From: Sphingomonadaceae bacterium
GTDB taxonomy: Bacteria > Pseudomonadota > Alphaproteobacteria > Sphingomonadales > Sphingomonadaceae
Reading direction: 5' to 3'
Length of the DNA: 43,540 bases
NCBI GenBank assembly: GCA_025359425.1
Contig: JANYGC010000076.1
Coordinates: 1 to 43,540, forward strand
The position numbers were made by a program, and so were the translations under genes. Positions within the stretch are counted from its first letter, which is position 1, and each line of letters opens with the position of its first letter. Below the pieces are notes generated by a model. That model worked only from the letters and a program-made list of their open reading frames with translations, ran no database searches and was not told the DNA's origin. Below, one piece after another: positions 9,608 through 16,952 of this stretch.

Positions 9608-9856
9608 ATGGCGAAAGAAGAACTGCTCGAAATGCGCGGAACGGTGGTTGAACTGCTGCCCAACGCCATGTTCCGCGTCCGCCTCGAAAACGACCACGAA
9701 ATCCTTGGCCATACGGCGGGCAAGATGCGCAAGAACCGCATCCGCGTGCTGGTCGGCGATGAAGTGCTGGTCGAATTGACCCCTTACGATCTGACCAAGG
9801 GGCGGATCACTTACCGCTTCATGCCCGGCCGCGGCGGCCCCGGCCAGTTCGGCTAA
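9608..9856 (+). CDS. infA: translation initiation factor IF-1
   Basis: An 82-residue S1/OB-fold protein. The sequence [20 protein letters not shown] is typical IF-1, and the tail KGRITYRF marks the usual end of the protein near residue 72. It binds the ribosomal A site during initiation in the cytoplasm. Here about ten extra residues ([11 protein letters not shown]) follow, rich in Gly and Arg. A longer open frame from 9539 exists, but the ATG at 9608 is where IF-1 homology begins. It heads a plus-strand cluster with maf, an RNase E/G-like gene and yacG, an arrangement often seen in alphaproteobacteria. The 242-base gap upstream should hold its promoter, but no convincing -35/-10 pair stands out. 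Confidence 0.95.
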   Translation: MAKEELLEMRGTVVELLPNAMFRVRLENDHEILGHTAGKMRKNRIRVLVGDEVLVELTPYDLTKGRITYRFMPGRGGPGQFG

Positions 9857-9865
9857 ACCCGGCGC

Positions 9866-10441
9866 GTGCCAGCGCCTGACCTCATCCTTGCCTCCGCCAG
9901 CCCGCGTCGCCGCGAGCTGATCGCGCGGCTGGGGATCGTGCCCAGCGCCATCGCCGCCGCCGCTATCGACGAGACCCCGCACAAGGCCGAAGTGCCGCGC
10001 GTCTATGCGCAGCGGATGGCGCGCGAGAAGGCGCAGGCGATCACGGGGAATGGCGCATTCGTGCTGGCGGGCGACACTGTCGTGGCGCTCGGCCGCCGGA
10101 TCCTGCCCAAGGCCGAGGACGAGGCCACCGCGCGGCAGTGCCTCAAGCTGATGTCGGGCCGCCGTCACCGCGTGCTCTCGGCCATCGCCTTGCGCGGCCC
10201 CGACGGGACTGTGCGCGAACGCCTGTCCGAGACGATCGTGCGCTTCAAACCGCTCTCCGCGGCCGAGATCGACGCCTATATTGCGGGCGGCGAATGGCAC
10301 GGCAAGGCTGGCGGCTATGCCATCCAGGGCAGCGCCGAAGGTCTGATCGCGTGGATTTCCGGGAGCCATTCGGGGGTGGTCGGGCTGCCGCTGTTCGAGA
10401 CCCGCGCATTGCTCAAGGCGGCAGGCTTTTCCATTGGCTGA
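9866..10441 (+). CDS. maf: Maf-family nucleotide pyrophosphatase
   Basis: A 191-residue Maf/Ham1-fold enzyme with the signature [11 protein letters not shown] at the N terminus, IDETP near residue 32 and GDTVVALG near residue 70. Maf proteins hydrolyse dTTP, UTP or modified nucleotides to monophosphates as housecleaning enzymes, and some are linked to septum control. The subgroup (YhdE-like dTTP/UTP or YceF-like m7GTP) is not certain from sequence. The start is a GTG at 9866, nine bases after the infA stop. The downstream RNase-like gene overlaps its last eight bases, so the two are probably translationally coupled. Confidence 0.92.
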   Translation: MPAPDLILASASPRRRELIARLGIVPSAIAAAAIDETPHKAEVPRVYAQRMAREKAQAITGNGAFVLAGDTVVALGRRILPKAEDEATARQCLKLMSGRRHRVLSAIALRGPDGTVRERLSETIVRFKPLSAAEIDAYIAGGEWHGKAGGYAIQGSAEGLIAWISGSHSGVVGLPLFETRALLKAAGFSIG

Positions 10442-11393
10442 GTGGCTGGTCGAGCGCGGCATCGGGGAGGACCGGGCGGTGCTGCTCGATGGCGGCGAGG
10501 CGCTGGCCGCCCGGTTGCAGGTCCACGGTGCGCTGGTTGCGGGTGAAGTGGCCGAGGCGGTGCTGATCTCACGCTTGGGCGGGTCGAAGCGCGGCACCGC
10601 GCGGTTTGCGAGCGGTGAGGACGTGCTGGTCACCGGCCTGCCGCGCGAAGCCAGCGAGGGCGCGGCGCTGCGGCTGGTAGTCACCCGCGCCGCAATGGCC
10701 GAAAGCGGACGCCTGAAGCGCGCGCAGGCCCGGCCGACCGAGCTGGCACCCTGCTCCGCGCCCACCTTGGCCGAGGCCTTGGCAGCCAAAGTCGTCCGCG
10801 AATTTCCCGCTGGCAGCTGGGAAGACCTGTTCACCGAAGCATGGAGCGGCACGGCGGAATTTGCCGGCGGCTCGCTCACCCTCAGCCCGACGCCCGCGAT
10901 GGCGGTGATCGATGTCGATGGCACCCTGCCCCCGCGCGAACTTGCGCTGGCTGCGGTTTCAGCGCTGGCGCGTGTCCTTCCGCGAATGGACCTTGCCGGG
11001 TCGATCGGGATCGATTTCCCCACACTGTCAGCCAAGTCCGACCGGCAAGCGGTCGATGCCGCGCTGGCCGATGCGCTCGCCGCTTGGCCGCATGAACGCA
11101 CCGCCATGAACGGGTTCGGGTTCGTGCAACTGGTCGCCCGGCTCGAACGCGCATCGCTGCTCCACACGCTGGCGACCGATCGCATCGCCGCCGCAGCGCG
11201 AATGCTGCTGCGGCGCGCCGAGCGGGTCACCGAACCGGGCGTACTGCTACTGACCGCGCATCCCGCCGTGCGCCGCGCGGTCGGCCCGGAATGGGAGACG
11301 GATCTCGCGCGCCGGACCGGGCGCTTGCTGCGCTGGGAAGAGCGCCCCGGGCTTGCCCTCGACGGCGGTTTCGCGCAGGCGGTGGCGCCATGA
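10434..11393 (+). CDS. short ribonuclease E/G-like protein
   Basis: A 319-residue protein of the RNase E/G family, much shorter than RNase G (about 490) or RNase E. It keeps an S1-like N-terminal part ([16 protein letters not shown]...[11 protein letters not shown]) and a catalytic-type core with [12 protein letters not shown] and [14 protein letters not shown]. RNase E places its metal-binding residues in IDVN; here the second position is Asp rather than Asn. The zinc-link cysteines that join RNase E dimers are absent. It may process or bind RNA, but activity is uncertain. The start is probably a TTG at 10434 overlapping maf, and the end overlaps yacG (ATGA). Such short forms in the maf-yacG cluster are known in alphaproteobacteria. 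Confidence 0.8.
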   Translation: MAEWLVERGIGEDRAVLLDGGEALAARLQVHGALVAGEVAEAVLISRLGGSKRGTARFASGEDVLVTGLPREASEGAALRLVVTRAAMAESGRLKRAQARPTELAPCSAPTLAEALAAKVVREFPAGSWEDLFTEAWSGTAEFAGGSLTLSPTPAMAVIDVDGTLPPRELALAAVSALARVLPRMDLAGSIGIDFPTLSAKSDRQAVDAALADALAAWPHERTAMNGFGFVQLVARLERASLLHTLATDRIAAAARMLLRRAERVTEPGVLLLTAHPAVRRAVGPEWETDLARRTGRLLRWEERPGLALDGGFAQAVAP

Positions 11394-11554
11394 CGACCAT
11401 CCGCAAATGCCCGATCTGCCGCAGGCCGCGCAGCGCAGAATTCACCCCGTTCTGCTCGGCGCGGTGCAAGGACCGCGATCTGGTGCGCTGGCTCGAAGAT
11501 GGTTACGCCTTGCCCGTCGCGCCCGTCCATGATGAGGATGACGGCGAGCCATAA
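11390..11554 (+). CDS. yacG: DNA gyrase inhibitor YacG, zinc-binding
   Basis: A 54-residue protein with four zinc-ligand cysteines, Cys7 and Cys10 in KCPIC and Cys22 and Cys26 in FCSARC, followed by the family segment [10 protein letters not shown]. YacG binds GyrB and blocks DNA binding by gyrase in Escherichia coli. The ATG at 11390 overlaps the stop of the RNase-like gene (ATGA), so translation is coupled. An acidic tail (HDEDDGEP) is common in the family. Last protein gene of the infA-side cluster; tRNA-Phe follows 84 bases downstream. Confidence 0.93.
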   Translation: MTTIRKCPICRRPRSAEFTPFCSARCKDRDLVRWLEDGYALPVAPVHDEDDGEP

Positions 11555-11638
11555 TGGGGTTGCCAAGCGCGGCCGCCTTCGCCATACGCGCGCTTCCAGC
11601 CGCCCGGTGGACCTGTTTCAGGACCGCCATGCAGCCTG

Positions 11639-11714
11639 GCCCGGGTAGCTCAGTTGGTAGAGCAGCGGATTGAAAATCCGCGTGTCGGTGGTTCGAATCC
11701 GCCCCCGGGCACCA
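11639..11714 (+). tRNA. tRNA-Phe (GAA)
   Basis: A 76-base cloverleaf with the acceptor stem GCCCGGG/CCCGGGC, D-arm GCTCAGTTGGTAGAGC, anticodon stem GCGGA/TCCGC with loop TTGAAAA (anticodon GAA at 34-36), T-arm with GTTCGAATCC, discriminator A and an encoded CCA at 11712-11714. It reads phenylalanine codons UUC and UUU. The stop codon of the photolyase gene on the other strand begins at the very next base. Confidence 0.97.
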
Positions 11715-13085
11715 CTATCCTTTGACTTCACTCCACGCCGCCAAGGCCCGCGCGCGCGCTTGCGCATGGCCGATCAGCTTGGCCGGGTACCCGCGCACCG
11801 GGAAGACCGGATCGTGGATATCCCCGTCAGGCAGATGCGTCAGTTCGGGCACCCATGTGCGGATGTAGCCCGCCGCATCGAACTTGGGCGATTGGCTCAG
11901 CGGCGCCATGATCCGCACGAACATCTGCGCATCGACCCCGCTGCCCGCCGACCACTGCCAGTTGACCGCGTTCGAGCCGTAATCGGCATCGACCAGCGTA
12001 TCCCAGAACCACTGCTCGCCGCGCCGCCAGTCGATCAGCAGGTGCTTGATCAGGAACGAGGCGGCGATCATCCGCACCCGGTTGTGCATCCAGCCACTGT
12101 GCCACAGCTGGCGCATCCCGGCATCGACGATCGGATAACCGGTGCGGCCTTGCTGCCATGCTGCAAGGTCAGCCTCGGCACCGTCGCCGCTGCGCCACGG
12201 AAGCTTCTCGAACTGCGGTTTGGCGTTTGTGCCGCCGTAATCGGGCAACTGCATGATGACATTCTGGGCATAGTCGCGCCAACCCAGCTCACCCAGGAAG
12301 GTGCCGACCGAGCCGCCCTTGCCGGCCACGCGGTGCCAGACCGTGGCGGGCGAGATTTCACCGAAGTGGAGGTGCGGGGAGAGCCGCGAGGTGCCTTGCC
12401 GGGCGGGCAAGTTGCGCGCTGCGGCATAGCCTTTGGCGTGGTCTGCAAAGTCCTGCAGGCGCTCGTCCGCGCCTGCCTCGCCCGGGGTCCATTCGGCGCG
12501 GAAACCGCTGGCCCAGTCGGGGCGGGTGGGCAGCAGGCCCCAATCTTCCAGCCGGTCAGAAGCGGGCCAGTGGCTTGGTGCGGGAATTTTATCCGGCGCA
12601 GCTTGGGGCTTGGGCGGCGGCAGGACCTGCGCCTGCAGCGCGCGCCAGAACGGCGTGAAGATCTTGAACGGGGTGCCCGATCCCGTGAGCACAGACCCCG
12701 CAGGAGCGAGGTAGTTGCCGTGGTGCAGGTGCAGCGTCAACGCCTTGGCGACGGCGCGCTCGGCATTGCGCCACCACGGTTCGTAGTGGTGCAGCGCATG
12801 GATTTCTGTGGCCCCGATCTCAGCCGCCAGCGCGGGCAGCGCTGGCGCGCAACTGCCGCGCCGCAGGATCAGCCGCGCGCCACGCTCCTCCAGCCCCGCC
12901 GCCAGACTGGCGAGCGACTGGTGCAGCCACCACCGGCTTGCCCCGCCCATCTTGCGGTGCTGCGGGGTCTCGTCGTCGAGCACATAGACACACACCACCG
13001 GCCCCGCCGCGCAGGCCGCCAGCAGCGCGGCCTGATCGGCCAGCCGCAAATCGCGGCGCAGCCACACGATGCTCGGCGCGGTCAC
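11715..13085 (-). CDS. phr: deoxyribodipyrimidine photolyase
   Basis: A 456-residue photolyase/cryptochrome-family protein. It starts with IVWLRRDLRLADQAAL and carries the FAD-binding C-terminal half with TSRLSPHLHFGEISP, GYPIVDAGMRQLWHSGWMHNR and the NWQWSAGSG block. It repairs cyclobutane pyrimidine dimers using reduced FAD and light. The start is a GTG at 13085 that overlaps the stop of the symporter gene (GTGA); the frame is open further upstream but reads through the symporter gene and is not coding. The length is normal for class I CPD photolyases. Its stop abuts the tRNA-Phe gene, so the two transcripts converge with no gap. Confidence 0.93.
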   Translation of the reverse strand: MTAPSIVWLRRDLRLADQAALLAACAAGPVVCVYVLDDETPQHRKMGGASRWWLHQSLASLAAGLEERGARLILRRGSCAPALPALAAEIGATEIHALHHYEPWWRNAERAVAKALTLHLHHGNYLAPAGSVLTGSGTPFKIFTPFWRALQAQVLPPPKPQAAPDKIPAPSHWPASDRLEDWGLLPTRPDWASGFRAEWTPGEAGADERLQDFADHAKGYAAARNLPARQGTSRLSPHLHFGEISPATVWHRVAGKGGSVGTFLGELGWRDYAQNVIMQLPDYGGTNAKPQFEKLPWRSGDGAEADLAAWQQGRTGYPIVDAGMRQLWHSGWMHNRVRMIAASFLIKHLLIDWRRGEQWFWDTLVDADYGSNAVNWQWSAGSGVDAQMFVRIMAPLSQSPKFDAAGYIRTWVPELTHLPDGDIHDPVFPVRGYPAKLIGHAQARARALAAWSEVKG

Positions 13086-14632
13086 GCCTCGGCTCGCTTG
13101 CCCGGCGGGATCAGGCAGACCAGCGTCGCCACCGCAGTACCAATGCACAGCTGCCACGGGAACGCGAGCTTGCCGAGCCATTCGGGCAAGCGAAGCAACG
13201 CGCCGATATAAGGCTGGCAGCAGGCCACGGTGACGAACCCGGCGATCAGCGCCGCGATTACCGAGCCCGTCGAACCCCGGCGCGAGAACAGCGCAGTGAA
13301 ATAGACCCCGAGCAGCCCGGCATAGGCAAACACCATCACCTGCAACGCAAATTCGAGCAGCGGCTTGTCGCTGGCGCGCTGCCAGTAGAAGCTGACCACC
13401 GCAAAGCCGAACATCGCTACGCCAGCGATTCCCATGCCCCAGCGCCCGGCGCTCACGAAATGGCGCTCCGCCGCCCCGCCGCGCCGGTCTTTCCACGGGC
13501 GGTAGAAATCCTGCACCATCACGCTGCTCATCGCATTGAGCGCGGAGTTAGTGGTGGCGATTGCCGCAGCGAAGACCCCGGCGGTGACCAGCCCGCGCAA
13601 GCCCGGGGGCAGCTGGGTCAGGATATAATGCATGAAGGTGCTGATCTTCTGCCCCTCGAACGTCGTGCCCAGCGTCAGCGCCTGCCCGCCCATCAACTCG
13701 GGCCGCTGGTAAACCACGTGGAGCAGCAGCCCGATGGTGAGGAACATGAACACCACTGGCAGCGTGGCGAACAGCGACAGGATCAGGCCCCTGATCCCGG
13801 TCTGGGCGTCCTTGGAAGCGAGCAGCCGCTGGGTGACGTCCTGGTCGGTCCCGGTCGAGGCGATATAGAGCAGCGAGACGCCGAAAATCACCGCCGGCAT
13901 GGCAAACGGCTTGGTCGGATCGGTCGACCAGTCGAACAGCCGCAGCTTGTCGATCCCGCCCGAACTGTGCCTGAGGCCCTCGATGATCGCGCTCGTGGGA
14001 GCCGGGATGCTGGTCCACAGCCACGCCAGCACCGCCAGCGCCGCGCCAAGATAGACCACGAACTGGATCAGGTCGTTGAGGATCACCGAACGCAGGCCGC
14101 CGGCGAACGTGAAGACGAAAGCCGCGACCATCACAAGCGCGGCGGCGATCACAATCCCGCTCGCGTCGACGCTGGCGAACATCACCATCGCGACTGCAAT
14201 CGCGGCGAGATAGACCCGCGCCCCGCCTGCAAACACCCGCCCGATCAGGAACATCAGCCCCGCCGCGCGCATCGCCCGGCGCGAAAAGCGGACCTCGAGC
14301 AGTTCATAAACCGTGGTCGCGCGGATTGCATAGAACCGCGGGATCAGGAACTTCGCGACGAACAGCGCCCCGATCAGACCGCCGATGTTGCCCGACAGGT
14401 AAGTGTAGTCGTTGCGGAAACCATAGTCCGGCCCGCCGAGGAAGGTCGCCGCGCTTTGCGTTGCCGACAGCACCGAGATTGCCGCCATCCATGCCGGAAT
14501 CGTGCCGCCCGCGAGGAAGTAATCGCGCGTGCTCTCCGCGCGGCGCGGGCGGAACAGCCAGCCCCCGGCGAACAGCAGCAGCGTGTACAGCCCGATGACC
14601 ACCCAATCGAGCAAGGCAAAGGTTGATTGCAT
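13082..14632 (-). CDS. sodium:solute symporter (SSS family)
   Basis: A 516-residue inner-membrane transporter with about 13 helices. The SSS signature appears early: STRDYFLAGGTIPAWMAAIS, then SATQSAATFLGGP, and the segment AGGARVYLAAIAVAMVM. Later TGTDQDVTQRLLASKD and TAGVFAAAIATTNSALNAMSS mark the sodium-site helices. It couples sodium entry to uptake of a sugar, vitamin or organic acid; the substrate cannot be assigned. The ATG at 14632 starts the first helix and is where family homology begins. Translation runs into phr (4-base overlap), an unexpected partner; shared transcription may be incidental. Confidence 0.87.
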   Translation of the reverse strand: MQSTFALLDWVVIGLYTLLLFAGGWLFRPRRAESTRDYFLAGGTIPAWMAAISVLSATQSAATFLGGPDYGFRNDYTYLSGNIGGLIGALFVAKFLIPRFYAIRATTVYELLEVRFSRRAMRAAGLMFLIGRVFAGGARVYLAAIAVAMVMFASVDASGIVIAAALVMVAAFVFTFAGGLRSVILNDLIQFVVYLGAALAVLAWLWTSIPAPTSAIIEGLRHSSGGIDKLRLFDWSTDPTKPFAMPAVIFGVSLLYIASTGTDQDVTQRLLASKDAQTGIRGLILSLFATLPVVFMFLTIGLLLHVVYQRPELMGGQALTLGTTFEGQKISTFMHYILTQLPPGLRGLVTAGVFAAAIATTNSALNAMSSVMVQDFYRPWKDRRGGAAERHFVSAGRWGMGIAGVAMFGFAVVSFYWQRASDKPLLEFALQVMVFAYAGLLGVYFTALFSRRGSTGSVIAALIAGFVTVACCQPYIGALLRLPEWLGKLAFPWQLCIGTAVATLVCLIPPGKRAEA

Positions 14633-14687
14633 GGCGCTGGGTGACAAGTTTCCGCGCCACTTGCAACATTTGCGCAGATGAGGCGTT

Positions 14688-15416
14688 GTGCGCAGCATGA
14701 ACGCCCGTTTCCCAACCACTTTGTCGCGCCGCCAGCTGCTCGTCGCCGCGCTGATGTGCTGGGCGGGGTTTGCGGTGATCGCGGCACTAATGCTGAGCGA
14801 CCAGCTTGGATCATTCGACAACGCTGGCCTGCAGTATTTCCGCACTGGACCAGGCACGGCGCCGTGGGGTCCGCCTGTCTTGATCGAAACGGTGCGCGAT
14901 TTTACCATGCTGGGCGGGGTGCTGCTGCTCAACCTGCTGGGAACCATCGCGGTCGCTGCACTGCTGCTGGCGCGGCTGCGGCGCGAGGCGGCTCTGCTGG
15001 CAGCCACGATGCTGAGCGGCTGGGCGTTCGATACGCTGCTCAAGTCACTCGTCGGCCGCCCCCGCCCAACCCTTGTCTCGCACTTGACCGAAGCCGGCGG
15101 GTTGAGCTTCCCGAGCGGGCACAGCTTCAATTCGGCGGCGGTTTATATGTCGATAGCGCTGGTCCTGGGCGCGCTCAGCGCGCGGCGCGGAGTGCGTTGG
15201 AGCCTGATCGCCGCGGCCATGCTGGTCTCCGCGCTGGTCGCGCTCAGCCGGGTGTGGCTCGGGGTGCATTACCCCAGCGACGTGATCGCCGGCTGGCTCG
15301 GCGGCATGGCCTGGGCACTGACTGCTTCAGCGCTGTTCTACCGCCCCGTCCGCGAACTGGCCGACAGCGCCGCAACGGAAATCGAAGCGGCGACGCCGGG
15401 CGGATTGACCGATTGA
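14688..15416 (+). CDS. PAP2 family phosphatase
   Basis: A 242-residue membrane protein of the type 2 phosphatidic acid phosphatase family. All three catalytic blocks are present in order: KSLVGRPRP, FPSGHSFNS with the catalytic-site histidine, and SRVWLGVHYPSD with the nucleophile histidine. About six helices place the active site at the periplasmic face, where such enzymes dephosphorylate lipid phosphates, including undecaprenyl diphosphate in BacA-independent cases. The start is a GTG at 14688 with GAGG just upstream; an ATG at 14697 is the alternative and would remove three residues. It is divergent from the symporter with a 55-base gap, and its stop directly abuts the korB stop. Confidence 0.9.
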   Translation: MRSMNARFPTTLSRRQLLVAALMCWAGFAVIAALMLSDQLGSFDNAGLQYFRTGPGTAPWGPPVLIETVRDFTMLGGVLLLNLLGTIAVAALLLARLRREAALLAATMLSGWAFDTLLKSLVGRPRPTLVSHLTEAGGLSFPSGHSFNSAAVYMSIALVLGALSARRGVRWSLIAAAMLVSALVALSRVWLGVHYPSDVIAGWLGGMAWALTASALFYRPVRELADSAATEIEAATPGGLTD

Positions 15417-16478
15417 TCAGACGTTCGAGAGCGGCCCCTGGTCGGCGGTCTCGACCGTCCAGGTCTGCCCCTTGGCGAGCAGCTTGGCGAGGTCGGTGCT
15501 TTTGCCGGCGCGGGCTGCGGCATCCTGGCCGAGCACGGCTTCATCGTAAGTCGGCCGCGGGTCATCATACAATACGCCGAGCGCCATCGGGAACGGGCCG
15601 AACGGCATCTCGACCAGCATATGCGCGATCGAGCGGTTGGTGACGTCGTGGACGATCACGCCGGCCGCCTGCCAATCACCATCGGCCACATCGACCACCT
15701 TGAGCGTCAGCTTTTCGACATCGAGCGCGATGCCTTTGGTGTCCCCGGTCTTGGCATTGCCGAACAGCATCGGCTCGCCCTGCTTGAGCCACAGCTGGCG
15801 ATCCTCGGCCCCCTTGGGCGCGGCGAAGTCTTCGAACACGTCCTTGTTGTAGACGATGCAGTTCTGGAAAATCTCGACAAACGCCGCGCCCTTGTGGGCA
15901 TGCGCGGCCTTGAGCACTTCGGGCAGGTTCTTCGACACATCGAACCCGCGTGCGATAAACCGCCCGCCCGCGCCAAGCGCGAAGGCCGCCGGGCTCGCCG
16001 GGCGATCGACCGAGCCGAGCGGCGTGGTCGGGCTGGTGGTGCCGACGCGGCTGGTGGGCGAATATTGCCCCTTGGTCAGCCCGTAGATCTCGTTGTTGAA
16101 CAGCAGCACCTGGCAATTGAGGTTGCGCCGCAGCAGATGCATCGTGTGATTGCCGCCGATGCTCAGCCCGTCGCCGTCGCCGGTGACGATCCATACGTCG
16201 AGTTCCGGATTGGCGAGCTTGATCCCCGTCGCAAAAGCCGGGGCGCGGCCGTGGATGGTGTGGAAGCCGTAGCTCTCGATGTAATAGGGGAACCGGCTCG
16301 AGCAGCCGATGCCGCTGACGAACACTGTCTTCGCGGGGTCCGCGCCCAGCTCGGGCAAAGTGCGCTGCACCGCCTTCAAGATCGCATAGTCGCCGCAACC
16401 CGGGCACCAGCGGACCTCCTGATCGGACTCCCAGTCCTTGAGCGTGGTCGGCACGGGGATGGTGGTCATTTCGTTCAT
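15417..16478 (-). CDS. korB: 2-oxoacid:ferredoxin oxidoreductase, beta subunit
   Basis: A 353-residue thiamine-diphosphate-binding subunit. Cluster-ligand cysteines occur in RWCPGCGDYAIL and GIGCSSRFPYY, and the ThDP/Mg motif is GDGDGLSIGGNH. With the alpha subunit at 16953-18902 it forms a 2-oxoglutarate- or general 2-oxoacid:ferredoxin oxidoreductase, giving acyl-CoA, CO2 and reduced ferredoxin. The substrate is inferred from similarity to KorAB of aerobic bacteria. The ATG at 16478 overlaps the stop of the small membrane gene (ATGA), so translation is coupled to that gene and not directly to korA. Confidence 0.92.
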   Translation of the reverse strand: MNEMTTIPVPTTLKDWESDQEVRWCPGCGDYAILKAVQRTLPELGADPAKTVFVSGIGCSSRFPYYIESYGFHTIHGRAPAFATGIKLANPELDVWIVTGDGDGLSIGGNHTMHLLRRNLNCQVLLFNNEIYGLTKGQYSPTSRVGTTSPTTPLGSVDRPASPAAFALGAGGRFIARGFDVSKNLPEVLKAAHAHKGAAFVEIFQNCIVYNKDVFEDFAAPKGAEDRQLWLKQGEPMLFGNAKTGDTKGIALDVEKLTLKVVDVADGDWQAAGVIVHDVTNRSIAHMLVEMPFGPFPMALGVLYDDPRPTYDEAVLGQDAAARAGKSTDLAKLLAKGQTWTVETADQGPLSNV

Positions 16479-16930
16479 CGTTCAGCCAATCCGTCTTTGC
16501 GCATGTAATTTCTAAATTCGGTAAATATCGCACCGATCAAAACAGCCATCCAATATCCTGTTATGAAGGCACCATTGAAATCGCGGTCCTGCACGTGGTC
16601 TCTGAATTGCTCGTAAAGAACCCAGAGCAAAACAGGCATCGCCAGCAAAATTAAAACTCGCAAGGCACGCTGCCAGAACGTTTCGAACGCAATCGAGTCC
16701 GCTTCCTCCTGCGCGCGAAGCTGGGAAGTCAGCTTGGAGGAAATGGCCGATACGGCAAACCCGACAAACATTGCAGCATAAGCCGAATCAAACTCGGCTC
16801 CGGCCCAGTTTGCTGCAAACAGTCCCCCAACAATGAGGGTCGGCACGATTAACAAGAAAATCAGAAAGCGTCCCGAATCCAAATCGAGCCACGGTTGATC
16901 GTCGAACCGAGTCCCTTGCTGGTTTTTCAT
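16475..16930 (-). CDS. orphan four-helix membrane protein between korA and korB
   Basis: A 151-residue protein that I do not recognise. It has about four hydrophobic segments: FLIFLLIVPTLIVGGLFAA, AAMFVGFAVSAIS, VLILLAMPVLLWVLY and GYWMAVLIGAIF. It starts at an ATG at 16930, 22 bases after the korA stop, and ends overlapping the korB start. Hand counts over four sampled lines (16501-16680, 16801-16860) average about 47% G+C, far below korA and korB, and codon choice is loose. The gene therefore looks like a late insertion into the kor operon that kept the message intact. A membrane-anchoring role for Kor cannot be excluded but has no support beyond position. Confidence 0.7.
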   Translation of the reverse strand: MKNQQGTRFDDQPWLDLDSGRFLIFLLIVPTLIVGGLFAANWAGAEFDSAYAAMFVGFAVSAISSKLTSQLRAQEEADSIAFETFWQRALRVLILLAMPVLLWVLYEQFRDHVQDRDFNGAFITGYWMAVLIGAIFTEFRNYMRKDGLAER

Positions 16931-16952
16931 ATCATTTTTCGCGTCTGAAGAG

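Noticed and set aside
12938..14626. 562-residue open frame opposite the symporter and photolyase genes
   Set aside because: No recognisable domain; both minus-strand genes are complete and family-typical.
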